The notes: a model not told the origin generated them from the sequence alone. Positions 47,005 to 58,319 are shown, counted from the stretch's first letter. The stretch: 64,000 nt of DNA from Dicyema japonicum (GCA_011109175.1 RDEW01000005.1:1552324-1616323); one strand, 5' to 3'. Program-made: numbers and translations.

Positions 47005-47201
47005 AGTTACCTCTCATAATCGTGAGTCCAATGTTCTGGAAAGGCCATTGGGTCATTCTAAGTTCACTCTTCCAGTTTCCCGAAAGCCATTTGATTAACC
47101 TGATAAACTCAGACGTGCTCAGGACAATAAAGCCGGACATTTCAACGGAGATCAGCTGGAAGACACAGTGCCATGATACTTCATTTTTTTCAAATCTTTA
47201 A
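46959..47201 (+). CDS. unassigned 80-codon frame
   Basis: MTDLYYDLQALSTQWKLPLI, VSPMFWKGHWVILSSLFQFP, LINSDVLRTIKPDISTEISW. The composition looks protein-like and leucine-rich, but I find no family. The right arm of the inverted repeat lies within its first codons. It could be a LINE remnant. The 300 bp that follow (47,202-47,522) show nothing. Confidence 0.2.
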   Translation: MTDLYYDLQALSTQWKLPLIIVSPMFWKGHWVILSSLFQFPESHLINLINSDVLRTIKPDISTEISWKTQCHDTSFFSNL

Positions 47202-47522
47202 CAGTGTTCGTTGTGGAACCCACGCGCAACGATGACTTAGCATAATTAAAGTATAATTATTGATTTTGATTCATTACGTCAACTTCATTTCGTATCATAC
47301 AATCCTATCATTCCTACTCCTATAAGCACGGTCAAATGTATTCAATCCTTTTAGGGGTCTCACCTTATCAACGCTGATTAGATATCAAAATGAAGGCGAT
47401 CTGTCCATAATAAACTTTGGACTCTCCCTAAGAACTCAGGTAAGTCTGATTACTTTGATAATAACTGAAAGTCTCTAAGCTCATTAAAAATGTAAGGGAA
47501 TAGCAAATATCTAATTATTCGA

Positions 47523-47966
47523 TCAAAAGCTTCCGAATACACTTTCCTTAGCATAATAAATGTATAATAGGTCATCATCTTCTTTGTACCTGGTATAAAG
47601 CTGGCCCATTGTAGAACTACGAACTTAAAAAGTGCGGGCACTTGAGGGAAGGGACAATATTCCCTATCTTCAGATAAATAGCAGAGCTTGAATCCAAATT
47701 AAGTCTGCTCCGAACGAGGTTGCAAACATTTTCAAGGGGGATGCGACGACTGATTATGAACCTTCGTTTCTCAATCGTAATCAGTTCATCAGAAAATTTG
47801 ACTGGCTCAATGATCACCTTAAAATAAAGGTATTTTAATACCGGAACTTTCTCGGGATAAGCTTCCAGTGAGGCCTGTGCCTTTGCCTTCCGTTTCTCTT
47901 AAAATAGTAAAATTTGTGAAAACTACCGAAATCGTAAGCTTCTTTATATCTTAAATTATGCGCCAT
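47523..47966 (-). CDS. GABARAP: ATG8/GABARAP ubiquitin-like autophagy protein
   Basis: ATG8 proteins are conjugated to phosphatidylethanolamine on autophagosome membranes and bind LIR motifs of cargo receptors. Start at 47,966: MAHNLRYKEAYDFEKRKAKA (N-terminal helices with the FEKRK-type block), AYPEKVPVIIEP, FSDELITIEKRRFIISRRIP, IYLKIGNIVPSLNSTMGQLY, YKEDDDLLYIYYAKESVFG, then SF and stop. The glycine before SF is the expected ATG4 cleavage site. Introns: 47898-47926 (29 bp), 47818-47841 (24 bp, in phase and stop-free), 47617-47641 (25 bp). Splicing gives one clean frame of 121 codons, the normal family length, with no indels. NNV/IPP-TMGQLY features favour the GABARAP over the LC3 subgroup. 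In raw frames only three unconnected pieces are seen. Confidence 0.92.
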
Positions 47967-48084
47967 TGAGAATTGATTTTTATATTTTATTAATTAAATT
48001 TTGAAATTAATTATACTAATATATATATTAATTAATAATTAATATATAAATCGCACCCTCGTTGATAAACACTGATCAATTGGC

Positions 48085-50800
48085 AATTGGCGTGGCGTTA
48101 TGTGGTTCACCGATTCTGTAAGTTGTGGTAACGCCCAGAGAGCACCCTAATGCTCCTTCAAAGAGAACCATTAAACATCTACCTCCGAGGAAACTGTCTC
48201 ACATGAAACAACAAATGGGAAAATTACCTTTGTGAACGTCTATGTGTCCCCACCTGGTTCTTGCCCGAAGCACTACAATATGCCAAATTTATCTACCTTG
48301 GTTCTTTGAACGACGTGATTATTGGCGGGGATATCAACGCAAAATACCCTCTGTGGCTGGCAAGTCAACCGTCCGACTCAAGAGGATAAGTACTACTTTC
48401 GCAGACAGGACCTTTCACGGTCATGAATGACCCGTCAAAACATACGAGAACCCCCTTCAGGGAGTCAGACCAACCAACTTCTCCAGACATCACGCTTTGT
48501 TCTCCCGGCCAGGCGGCAATATCGACTTGGTCAGTCACCTACAACTCAAGAAGCGACCATAATTCTTTCCTTTTAAAGATCAAGAGAGAAACGTCAACTA
48601 GTATGAGATCCTCAGAACAATTCAACTACAAACGCGTAGAATGGAGACTTCACCGTACACTTACTGATAATCTACTGCAGTACATGGATGGCATTACTTC
48701 CATGGACAAAATAGTCACTTATGTAAACCGCACTATCTTGGATGCGAGATCACCTAAACTACACCAGGGATATGGCAGGTCGACATTAACCAAGGATAGA
48801 AACAAACTCAAAAAGTCTGGCTTATTAACTACTGAGGATATGTTTAGACTGAAGGCTGTGAACAATGAACTAAAAAACAGAGGCAAGAGCACAAATATCA
48901 AGATTGAGGCATGTGTTCTCCTCGTTAAATAGAAATAGATCTACTACTGAAATTTGGAAGACCATCCGAGACGCCTCAAGAGAGGATGAAAGATCGTCCG
49001 AGATGGATCACAGCCAAAAGGACTTAAACAACCTAATAAAATACTATGTGAAAATATCCCATAAAGACCATAAGAAGTCGGATGTATCCCCGAAATATCT
49101 CAGTAAACTGAAAAAGGAACCGGATACGATTCACTTTACGGAAAACGACGTGAGATATGCATTGAAAGCCATTAAAACAACCTATTCTAACGGATCCCAA
49201 TGATCCTCCTAAAGAATCTGGGAGACTATGGAATCGCTGCATTAACGAGGATATTCAACCACTCTATTAACAAAAATTCTATTCCAGCCTTATGGAAGCT
49301 TGCCCACCTACGTCCAATTGTGAAACTCGGTAATGTGCAGAAGGACCTAGCTTCGTACAGACCGGTCGCGTTATTGTGTTCGGTGTTGAAAATTCTGGAA
49401 AAATTAGTTCTTGTGAAAATCAAAAATTTCCTCCCGGATTCGTCATTTCAATATGATTTAAGAAAAGGAGAGGTCTACTTCGACTCACTTATCTGTAATT
49501 ACTAACTTTATACGATATGGTTTCTCGCACAGGCCGGGGGACACATAAAGACTGTACTTTGCTCCATAGACGTCCACACAGCTTTTGACTCTGTGTCAAG
49601 GAGGATTCTTACTTGGAAATTTTACCAAACAAAGATCCTTGAAAAGCTCAATCTCTGGCTAGCTAACTTCCTTAGTGGTCGGGGACGCGTCTGCATTGGC
49701 CAGTCAAGGTCTATTTCACGGCTTCTCCCTAATGAGGTTCCCCAAGGTTCCCCAAGGATCCCCTTTGTCCCCAGTTTTATTTATTAACCCCGGATACACT
49801 GAGAAAGAAGTTAAAATAAACAACTAATTAAGTGTATCCAGTTTCCACTTTTACAAAGACAGAGTCCATCCGGAATCAGCATAAAGGGTAAGACGTCCAT
49901 TACATGCAGTTGTGGAAACCCCTCCAGTGTAGTGGGGAAGAGCAAATGATCCTTTTTCGTGCCGGCCTGGCACTGGGCGTCACCTAGACAGGTGGATCAC
50001 ATGACGCCACTTTAATAGGAAGAGAGAGGAGAAACAGACAAACAAACATAAAACTTAAACCAATTAGCCACGAAACACCACGCGGCGTAATCAGAATTGA
50101 TATTATTCTAACTTATGCCGACGACATCGTCATTGCGTCACGCGGTCAGGACATCCAGATTGCCACTTCGAAATTGCAAGAAAACCTGGACCGTCTTGAC
50201 GAATGACTATCGAAGAATCGCCTAACTACTAGCAGTGAAAGTCCGTCACAACCCTATTTACTTCAGACAAAAGACTGAAAAGATGAACGGTCGAACTGAA
50301 GGCAAACAATGAAGCTATTCCTTTGAGGACATCCTAAAGGATCCTTGGGGTGACTTTTGACATGCATATGTCATTCTCTCCCCATGTTGAAAACGTAATT
50401 ACGAAATGCGAAAAGAAAACTAATGTTCTGAAATGCCTCACAGGCTTATGGAAGATCGAAAAGCATTCTGTTTTTACCACGGTATATAAACAATTCATTG
50501 AACCATATATCTCTTATGCATGTGGTATATGGGGTCCACTCATCTCTTGGACGAATGTCTTGAAGATCGAGGCTAGCCGGAGAAGAGCCTCCTAAATCAC
50601 GGAACGCTGGATTTCTGGAGAACTCCAGCCACCAATGCCTCTTGAAGCCTTGATAAGAATGAACCACAGAACACGCCGTCGTGACTGCGAAGATCCAATC
50701 ACTCGACCGATACGTGCTTGTGTGGGGACGAGGGAGAAGCATCGGGCCAAGATGAGGTCCCTGCTAGAGCGTGCTGGGATCACGTGATTAGTTAGTTTGT
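48085..50800 (+). mobile_element. APE-LINE copy interrupted by a SIDE
   Basis: The 5' end (ggcgttatgtggttcacc) matches the leader of the full LINE, but the leader is joined directly to mid-endonuclease (FVNVYVSPPGSCP), so the N-terminal endonuclease is deleted. Then come TPFRESDQPTSPDITLCSPG, SRSDHNSFLLKI, the linker IWKTIRDASRED, RT pieces (YRPVALLCSVLKILEKL, RLLPNEVPQGSP), a SIDE at 49,783-50,095, then ILTYADDIVIAS, HVENVITKCEKKTNVL, and the C-terminus EKHRAKMRSLLERAGIT near 50,790 with a TTATTATTAAATGG tail. Multiple stops. Confidence 0.82.
49783..50095 (-). repeat. SIDE-like element, type B, inside LINE RT
   Basis: Near identical in block order and close in sequence to 13,218-13,560 (cgaaaaaggatcatttgctc, actggaggggtttccacaac, cacttaattagttg). 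It sits between the LINE's motif B (QGSP) and motif C (YADD), which are otherwise contiguous, so it inserted after the LINE. Orientation is opposite to the LINE. Confidence 0.85.
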
Positions 50801-50884
50801 ATAACGTGACTCTGGTGTTATTATTATTAAATGGTTTGTTTGTATAATTCACGTGTTCCTTAATAATTTGATAGCCAGTCAAAC

Positions 50885-51030
50885 TCAGACGGTCCTGCCG
50901 ATCCTGCCGAACAGAGGAAGCTAGATAAACATTCTGCGCTGGGGAATCGTTTCCTCTTGGTCACAATTGCGTTTAAGACTTCGGGTATAGTTGGGCCTGC
51001 CACCTGAGATTGTTCTCCGAGAGATTGCTC
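50885..51030 (+). mobile_element. YLDD/KRPDG LINE C-terminal fragment
   Basis: PAEQRKLDKHSALGNRFLLV, then IAFKTSGIVGPAT. It corresponds to SAEQKSAKFSALGNRFVPMA at 30.1 kb. 5'-truncated and broken. Confidence 0.6.
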
Positions 51031-51239
51031 CTAGTCTCAATGGACATGAAAATAACTATTTTCTCCCTCTACCTCTTCACATTTTGAATGGGAACTGCGT
51101 GACTTAGTGGTGGGAAATCGGGATAATCCAAGATACAAAGTTAACTAAATCAATCCCATCTTTTGTTTCTCGGGTTATGTGGTAGCCCGCAAAGGCCTGA
51201 ACAGAGTCTGAGGGAGCTTCCTACAATTGTTAGAATTTG

Positions 51240-51660
51240 ATTGTCATTCTCGAATGTTACCCATCATGTCTTCGGGTTGTGTGGGGGCGACGAAACATTA
51301 GAGCAGATCTCTATCAGTAAGCCTATCTTCATGAATGTTTATATTCCGCTCAAAGGGACATGTCCCCAGTCTTACATTCCCAAAATGTCGAGCTTCGAGA
51401 ATTAAAGATCTAATTCATCTGTTGTGATCTGAACTGGAGACATCCACAATGGCTCAGCACACAATATACAGTTACCCCGACAATAAAGAATAGAGAAACT
51501 CGCTAACAAGCTTATCAATTACTATCTATCAATAAGTTACAAAAACCATTCAGTCCTTTATGATCAATAATCTCCCATAAAGTAAATGTCAATTCCTAGT
51601 AAGACTTTTTTCACTCCCGAACAAGTGTGGAAGATAATTGGATCCTTACGGAAATTCTAT
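51240..51660 (+). mobile_element. APE-LINE endonuclease fragment
   Basis: FMNVYIPLKGTCPQSYIPKM aligns with LINIYIPPPGSCPNNYVPKL of the full LINE. It is followed by NKLINYYLSISYKNHS and FTPEQVWKIIGSLRKF from the linker and RT start, so the middle is deleted. Right of it, to about 51,950, no structure is recognised. Confidence 0.65.
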
Positions 51661-51949
51661 TCCCGTTGGAGTATCTTCATGTCTCCTAAAGTACTTGGGT
51701 CCAAGGCGAGATTGATTCTGACGAACATATAAAACTTCTCTGTGAATGCGCACACCCTCCCCAATATCTGTAAAAATTCGATAATTAAAGGGTTTTCAAG
51801 ACTAAGTGAGAATTGTATCACAACAATCCGAAAATGTTTAACATCAAAGCGAGAATCTGTCACATCAATCCGAGAAATTTAACATCTAGGCTAGATCACA
51901 TTTACTAGCCACGTGACCACTTCGCTCTATTTTATATCTTCTCAGTTTC

Positions 51950-53330
51950 GTTAACTTTGTGTATTTGCAAGTCAAACATTTTCTAAAAATCTTGATGTTC
52001 CATTAAAAACAGTGTATCGGATCATAGCGGAATTCAAAAAAATATTGAAAAATTTTTAACAAACCTGAAGGATGTGCAAAAAACATCAAGAAAACTGACA
52101 AAATATCTGACTTCATATGAGAAAGAATGAGCTCTTTTATTGGCAATTGAAAAGGGCCTCCAAGAAACTGGAAGTGTTGACTGTGAATTGTGTATGAAAA
52201 TGATTAATGAAATCAGTATATTAATTCATTATTTTTTTCTTAAAATTGTGATTTTGGTTGGTTTTTTAAAAATTTTTCGGATGCTCACAGTGATGTGAGT
52301 GTTCTCACTTAGACTTGAAAACTATCCTTATTCTAAAACAGGGTTCGTTAGGCTTTTTGGCTTCGTGGGCAAAAAATTTATTTTTTATGAGAAAATTTAT
52401 TAAATTAAAAAAAGTGAATTTATTTTTTAATAAAGAATTAATGTCAACGTTAATGTATCGTTAATATGCGAATCATTCATCCTCGTTCTTAGACAATTGT
52501 TTACATTATTCATTTTGGAGAATAACTGTTTGCATAAAGATGTGCTTCCAAATATAGAAGCAGATTAAATATGGATTTTTTACACATACAACATTTTTGT
52601 AGAAGCTCTAAATATCCAATCATAAAAATATTTTGATTTAAGTGTAGTGTCGCATTGCATTTCAAGTAATTCTTTTGATAACAATCTGATGCTGTCTCAG
52701 TGTCAAATGGGATTAAAAAATGTAAAAGAATTTTATGAACTTAAAAAATTAATATATAAACATTTTACTCTTAAATCTATAAAACGTGGTGAAAATTCTA
52801 ATCTCAATTCCATCACTATTTTTGCATATTCATGATCATCGGTAGATTCGTAGAAAGAAAATTCACAAAATGCGTCAATTTTTTTTATAACTGTAATTCT
52901 CACAACTTCAATTTCTTTTCAAAAGCAGTGATTTGGGAATGGGAATACAATCTTACAAATCATCTTTTTCAGTCTGCTTAAAAAATGGGTCTAGGAGACT
53001 ACGTTTTTCAGCAGGATAACCCACCAAGCCACACAGCAAGGGTCGTAAAAGAGTTTTTTTAATGAAAAACAAATTAAACAAATCAAGTAGCCCACTCAGT
53101 CTCCGGATTTAAACCTCATCGAGAATTTGTGGAGTCACGTAAAAAGAGTAACGTACAAAAGCAATTACGGGACCATAAATGACTTGAAGATGGAGGTTTT
53201 AAGAGTTTGGGAGGAAATTCCACGAAGTATAACAGAGAAACTCATTATTTTAGTGAAAAACGCTTTTGGCACGTATATTCGGCACATAGTGGACACACAA
53301 AATATTTAAAAATCAAATGTACGATTTTCA
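51950..53330 (+). mobile_element. Tc1/mariner transposase, split by a hAT fragment
   Basis: Left part: LKILMFH-like then TVYRIIAEFKKI, a helix-turn-helix with following GCAKNIKKT-like basic segment (51,980-52,100). Right part (52,980-53,310): DYVFQQDNPPSHTARVVKEF, PTQSPDLNLIENLWSHVKRV, VLRVWEEIPRSITEKLIILV. These hold the second D and third (E) catalytic positions of Tc1-type DD34E enzymes. The centre is lost or displaced by the reverse-strand hAT piece at 52,370-52,870. One or two frame breaks. Terminal repeats not identified. Confidence 0.8.
52370..52870 (-). mobile_element. hAT (Buster/ZBED5-like) C-terminal fragment nested in Tc1
   Basis: Minus strand: YAKIVMELRLEFSPRFIDLR, SKELLEMQCDTTLKSKYF, then ASIFGSTSLCKQLFSKMNNV, RTRMNDSHINDTLTL. 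The FGSTxLCxQLFSxM signature is the C-terminal dimerisation region of this hAT group. It lies between the two halves of the Tc1 transposase. Confidence 0.78.
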
Positions 53331-53514
53331 TTGATCAGTAAATATAAAAAATTTCCTGATTGTTCCGTAATTAGGAATTTAATGATGATAAAAAACTCAT
53401 TGAAGCTCTATATTTAAGATAAAAGTCGGAATTAATAAAAAAATGAAACTATTTCCTTTAAAAAATTGAGAACTTAAGTGTACAATTTTTTATGCTAAGC
53501 ACTGCATATACAAT

Positions 53515-55285
53515 CTTGCAAATTGGCAATTATTCCAATCAGTTACCAACATTTGGCTAATATACAGCTGGAAAACTATACCTCCCTTGATATAGTGGTT
53601 GCCTACGTCAACAAAGTCATCCTGGAAGCAAGAACAATGACTGTCCCTAAAAGATATGTCGTTTACACGAGAGAGTACGGAAGGAAGGCTCTGGTCAATG
53701 AACGGATCCGTTTCAAAATAGCAGGGATCTGTTCTTCCGAAGCAAAGATCTGTCTAAAAGTGCTGAAGAGGAAATAAAAGCCAATGAATTCAAAATACAG
53801 AGAGCTAGTAGAAGATGGTCCTTACGGCACTAAATCGTAGCCGGTCAACATCCGAAGTCTGGCAGACAATTCGAAATATCTCGAAGGTGGATGAGAGAAA
53901 AACCCGGAATGACGAATTCAGCCAAAAGGACCTAAACTCCCTAATAAAATACTACGCGAAAATCTCTCACAAAAACCACATAGGACTGACCTACCAAAAC
54001 CGCCGCTAAGAAACCCGAAAAAAAGATCAATTAACTTATTTTACGGAAAAGGAGGTAATGGCATTCCTAAGCCAAACAAAAGTAACACATTTTCATGGTC
54101 CAGACGGAATTCCCATAATCCTCATAAAAAACTAGGCAATGAAGGAATCGGTACCCTGACCAAAATCTACAACTGGTCGATTAATTATAACACAATCCCA
54201 ACGATATGGAAACTTGCAAACATTCGCCCAGTATTGAAGCCAGGAAAACCGAAAGAAGACCCAGCTTCCTTCAAATTCTGGAAAAGCTTATCCTCGCAAA
54301 AATCATTGAAAGGACTCCCGATAAACCGTTCCAGCATGATTTCAAAAAGGATCAGTCCACAACGAGCTTCCTCACACCCCGACTAACCTCATTCGCTCTG
54401 GATTTCTGTGCAAGCCAAGACACTAGAAAACTGTGTTATGCTCACTGGACGTCCACAAAGCTTTTGACTCTGCGCCGAGGAAGAATTTAACATGGAAAAT
54501 CTACCAATCAGATATCCCTGAAAACCTCAAACGCTGGCTGATGAACTTCCTTAGCGGACGAAGAGGTAGAGTGTGCATTGGAAACATTCATTCTGTCTCT
54601 CGTTTATTCCCAAATGAGTACCCCAAAGCTCGCCGCTATCACCATTACTATTCAACCTATTTACGGTGACATTCCGCGCCGAATGGAGAAGACGACCTGC
54701 TTCTGGCTTACGCAGACGATTCCTCTTAGCCTCACGGAATCAGAACACCCAAACAGCGACGGAAGAATACAACACCAATGGATCGACTACTCGAGTGGTT
54801 TAATAAAATCGGATGTTACTCATTACCGGAAAATCTGTTACAACTCTATACCTCGGACAAAAGATTGTCGAACAGGACAATAGAAGTTACTGCGGAGAGA
54901 AGAGAATTGCCGTTCAGCAAATGGCAAAAAATATTGGGTCTGACTTTCGCACCATATACTTAAAACGCTCTACTCACAGTACATCGAACCATGCATTTCA
55001 TTTGCGTGTACTTCATGAGGACCACTGGGTTTCTTATACGACCTATCCAGTAAATCTCCGGAACCCAGGAAAGGGCCTTCAAACTAACGGAGAGATGGTA
55101 TACAAGGAAATACATTAAATCACCGACGCCCATAGAAAAACTAATCGAAAAAAACAAGAATGGACACCAATGCCAAAAAGAAAGTGCTCGTTTGCAACGA
55201 ACTTGTGTAGGCTCAAGGGATCAACATCGAGCAAAGATGAGAGCCTTGATCCAATTCGTCGGGATCACTTAGTTTAGTTTTTTTC
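53515..55285 (+). mobile_element. APE-LINE copy, 5'-truncated
   Basis: LDIVVAYVNKVILEARTMTV, SEVWQTIRNISKVDERKT, LNSLIKYYAKISHKNH, KLILAKIIERTPDKPFQHDF, SLDVHKAFDSAPRKNLTWKI, LMNFLSGRRGRVCIG, a damaged motif B, DDLLLAYADD-like sequence, and the end RDQHRAKMRALIQFVGIT near 55,270. It is closest to the 48-50.8 kb copy. Numerous frameshifts. It begins right after the Tc1 3' region. Confidence 0.8.
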
Positions 55286-55519
55286 AGTTTAACAGTGGTC
55301 TTTGGAATTAATTAATTGTTAAATAAAACGTGTTTCATATTAAGTCAACGTAAACCATAATTAAGTCATAATAAAGTAATTTTGTTCCACATCGAGGTTT
55401 TTTATCAGAAAGAGTATTTTCCATATCTACGCCAATCCTACCAAGAGTTCAAAAATCTGAGGGTCTTCAAAAAACCAACGTGAGGTTTTTCCCGAATCGA
55501 GATCAGACTGTATTTATTA
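55286..55519. other. spacer between LINE copy and SIDE
   Basis: AT-rich LINE tail and unassigned sequence. A segment near 55,435-55,515 (agagttcaaaaatctgaggg) has no match in the window. Confidence 0.25.
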
Positions 55520-55830
55520 ATTAAAAATTTTTTCAAATACCAAGGGTAAAACCAAACTAGCTAATTCCTTGATCCTTACACGCTCCGACTGAACTTCCAC
55601 CCAAGCACAGTGGTCCAAAGGACGTTGTCTGGAGAGCTGATGTCGATTCTATAACTCGTCCTCCAGGAAGTGAAATCGTCTCCCGGTGGAATAAATATAT
55701 GGATCTTTTTGAATGTCGGCAAGGCATTACGATTCCTGAGTATGGTAGATCCAATGATGCCACCAGAGAAAAAGATGAAAAATCTTCAATCAATTGGCCA
55801 CATGACAACACGCGGCCATCGACCAAAACG
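55520..55830 (-). repeat. SIDE-like element, type A, minus orientation
   Basis: ccaagggtaaaaccaaacta at the left end, then cagtggtccaaaggacgttg, gaaatcgtctcccggtggaa, gatccaatgatgccaccaga, and the head reversed (caatcaattggccacatgac). The same blocks in the same order occur at 61,035-61,262. The left end contains the last LINE ORF2 codons in reverse. Confidence 0.75.
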
Positions 55831-55950
55831 AGGTTTAAACACAAAAAAGTTAACAAGTTATTTTATTGTTTTTACAAAATGGTTAATTCTAAAAACGTGT
55901 TATTAAATAATAAAGTAGGATAAAAAATTAAAGCATTAAAAATAATAAAA

Positions 55951-57461
55951 TTATTCATCTTCCTTTATAACGTGCTTCATCCTCTCACTAACAAATGGGA
56001 CTTGACCTGGTCGACTGTGAGCTCTTCTATTTCTTTCCCTAAAAATAAATAGAAATTCAGACTTTCTCTTGTTATTTTCTCTAATGAATCTGTTCTCACG
56101 AGCATTCTTGTATATCAGGCGGGGGATATGACGGTGACGATGTATTCTCCTCACTTGAGGGAAATCCCCGTACTTCTCTTTCAACGAATTGTTGTAATTC
56201 ACAGCAAGTTTCTCACGTGGTTTCATCTGATGAGATGACAACGTAAAAATACAATTCCCAGTTTTTCCGACGCACATGCTTTCCAAATCCTCACATTAGT
56301 CTCTCTGAGGCTGAAAATATAAACTTAGAGTCCAACGACCACTTGACTCTAAACACCTTCTGCATTCTCTTTGTGTGGTAAATCTCCCTTTAAATCAGCC
56401 ACAATGATTCCTAACCTCGAACTTCCAGAGTTTATGTCGAAAATTCTGATGCTCTTGTCATAGCCAGCAGAAACCAACTCTCGCCCAGTGGGACTGTAGT
56501 CCACGTCAAAACTGAGAACTCAAACTTAAAACAAACCAGCAGCCACGTGCCCATATGACGTTGTATGGTCTACCCATGCAACGAATGTCAAATGTGTAGA
56601 GATTATAGTCCTCATTAGCCACAGTCAACATGAAGGGTTCCATGGGATTCCAGCACAATCTGTTTGACCTCATCTGCGTGGTTATCTAGTCGAATAAATA
56701 AGAAAGGAGACTTTTCTGAGTGGATTGGCTGCTCGGATGTCGTACAGTGTTATGCAACGGTCAGAAGCCACAGAAGCGACGTAGTTAGTCTCGGTGAGAT
56801 TAAACTTGACGTCATTGATACTATCATCTCCCCATGTGAATTCCCTCAAAGGTTCATCCCTGCTCTCGTCCCACAAAGATACTGAGTTACCACAGCAAAC
56901 AAAGATATCTTCTTTATAGTGATGATCCATTCCGAGCAAAATATCTCTTGAAAGAATTTTGTGGACAGCTTGATCCCCCCCTTGCAGATCCCAACGGTTT
57001 ATAACGTTATCAGTTCCACACTAATAAGAATGAAAAACAGAGTAAAAATAACGGCATCGACCCAAAGCAGATTCCATTGACACAGCCAACGTGGGCATCC
57101 TTAAAACTCGAAGACAGCTTCTTTGAGCAACATTCCATTGACGAATCTCCATGAAATACAAAGGAAACCTCACCATCGAATGAACCAGTAAGGAGAATGG
57201 AAAGATCTGTGGGACTGCATGTGATCGAATTGATTGAGTCACTGTGGCCTGCAGATCCCCAATGAAAGGTTTCGCAAAGACACGTTCCAGTTTGACTGCA
57301 TTTAGAGCACGTGTGTATTCACGGGCCATTTCAAAAGGGTGCAATTTTGGGTCATAATTACGATGGACTTAAATTAATAAAGTTAAACTACTCTTATGGA
57401 CATCTTTCTTAGTGTCACGGGTGTATTCGTTAGGATCACGATTTAAAACACGAATCCTCAT
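55951..57461 (-). CDS. DCAF13: DCAF13/Sof1 WD-repeat protein of the small-subunit processome
   Basis: A nucleolar WD40 propeller needed for 18S rRNA maturation. It also serves as a DDB1-CUL4 substrate adaptor in animals. Start at 57,461: MRIRVLNRDPNEYTRDTKKD, YDPKLHPFEMAREYTRALNA, KLERVFAKPF, LTGSFDGE, IRQWNVAQRSCLRVL, MDHHYKEDIFVCCGNSVSLW, ASDRCITLYDIRAANPLRK, LCWNPMEPFMLTVANEDYNL, YSPTGRELVSAGYDKSIRIF, and the Sof1 C-terminal block RRIHRHRHIPRLIYKNAREN ending VSERMKHVIKEDE. Introns: 57368-57391, 57147-57168, about 57021-57038, 56686-56711, 56512-56536, 56388-56415, 56227-56252, 56039-56062. Frame breaks remain near 57,262, at T runs near 57,105 and 57,043, and near 56,308. All sequence blocks are in order and well conserved, so sequence errors seem likelier than a pseudogene. 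Confidence 0.9.
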
Positions 57462-57559
57462 TAGATAATAAAATGAACGTGCTTATTTTAAATTTTGATT
57501 TATATATATTTATAAATAACACTTTATTAAACCAACTAAAAAAGTTACTATTTAAAAGT

Positions 57560-57990
57560 AAATAAATAAAATTACTGTTTAATCATTAGCAACCTTCATC
57601 GCCTACCTGTTCTCCAGTTTCCTCGGGCAGGTTGAATTCTGTTTGCTTGGAAAGCTTCGAGACCGTATTTTCCAATTGAGCCCTCTGCCCATATGGCATT
57701 TCTTGGCTCTGCCTCCTGCACTCCAATGTAAGGCTCTCTGGGGTTGCTCTAAAACAGTGGAATGTAGGTAGTCCTGGAGCTTCCAATCTACTTTTAGCTG
57801 TCTTATATACTCCCTGTAATACTTAGTTCTAATTCCTCCCACGTCATTACTGTCGGAATAACGAGGAGCTTGCAAACAAACATCTGCTCCATCTCGTTTG
57901 CAAGCAATTCATACTTCCTTTTTTCTCCACCCCCACAGTTTCACGTGGTAAATATAGCCTCTCCTTACTGTCTGCCAGCACATGGACTAT
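57560..57990 (-). mobile_element. R4/Dong-like LINE C-terminal fragment with internal deletion
   Basis: DSKERLYLPRETVGVEK is directly followed by RKYELLANEMEQMFVCKLLV, IPTVMTWEEL and KYYREYIRQLKVDWKLQDYL. In the 17.4-19.9 kb copy the first block (KERLYLPRNKFGRG) and the second (KYDLLANELGCIHRAK) are some 300 residues apart, so about 0.9 kb is deleted. It is 80 bp from the DCAF13 start region on the same strand. Confidence 0.75.
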
Positions 57991-58059
57991 ATATTTATAA
58001 TAAAATTAATTTTTACTATAAATAAAACTTATACTAAATTCTTTACGGAAAGTTCTTAC

Positions 58060-58290
58060 AAATATTGTGCTGGAACCAATAAAAGGACTCGTTTACAAAT
58101 ACTTAATAGAAAGCCAAAGATGGAGGTGTGCAACACATCAAAAATAAAATAACGCCATCAACATTCTGGGGATAGACTTATCAAGATTCTTTGACATGGT
58201 TAACAGGCATAAACTAGTGGGGGTAGTGGAACAATCCCTTTATAAGAATATCCTAAGAATTATTGAATTTTACTCTCCAATACAAAGCTC
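58060..58290 (+). mobile_element. VYADD-type LINE fragment
   Basis: INILGIDLSRFFDMVNRHKL, then VEQSLYKNILRIIEFYSP. RT motif A in the style of ILGIDMSRAFDTI in the 34-35 kb element. Only this stretch is left. Confidence 0.6.
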
Positions 58291-58319
58291 TTTGTATAAG
58301 TCGGAAAGACCTATATGTT

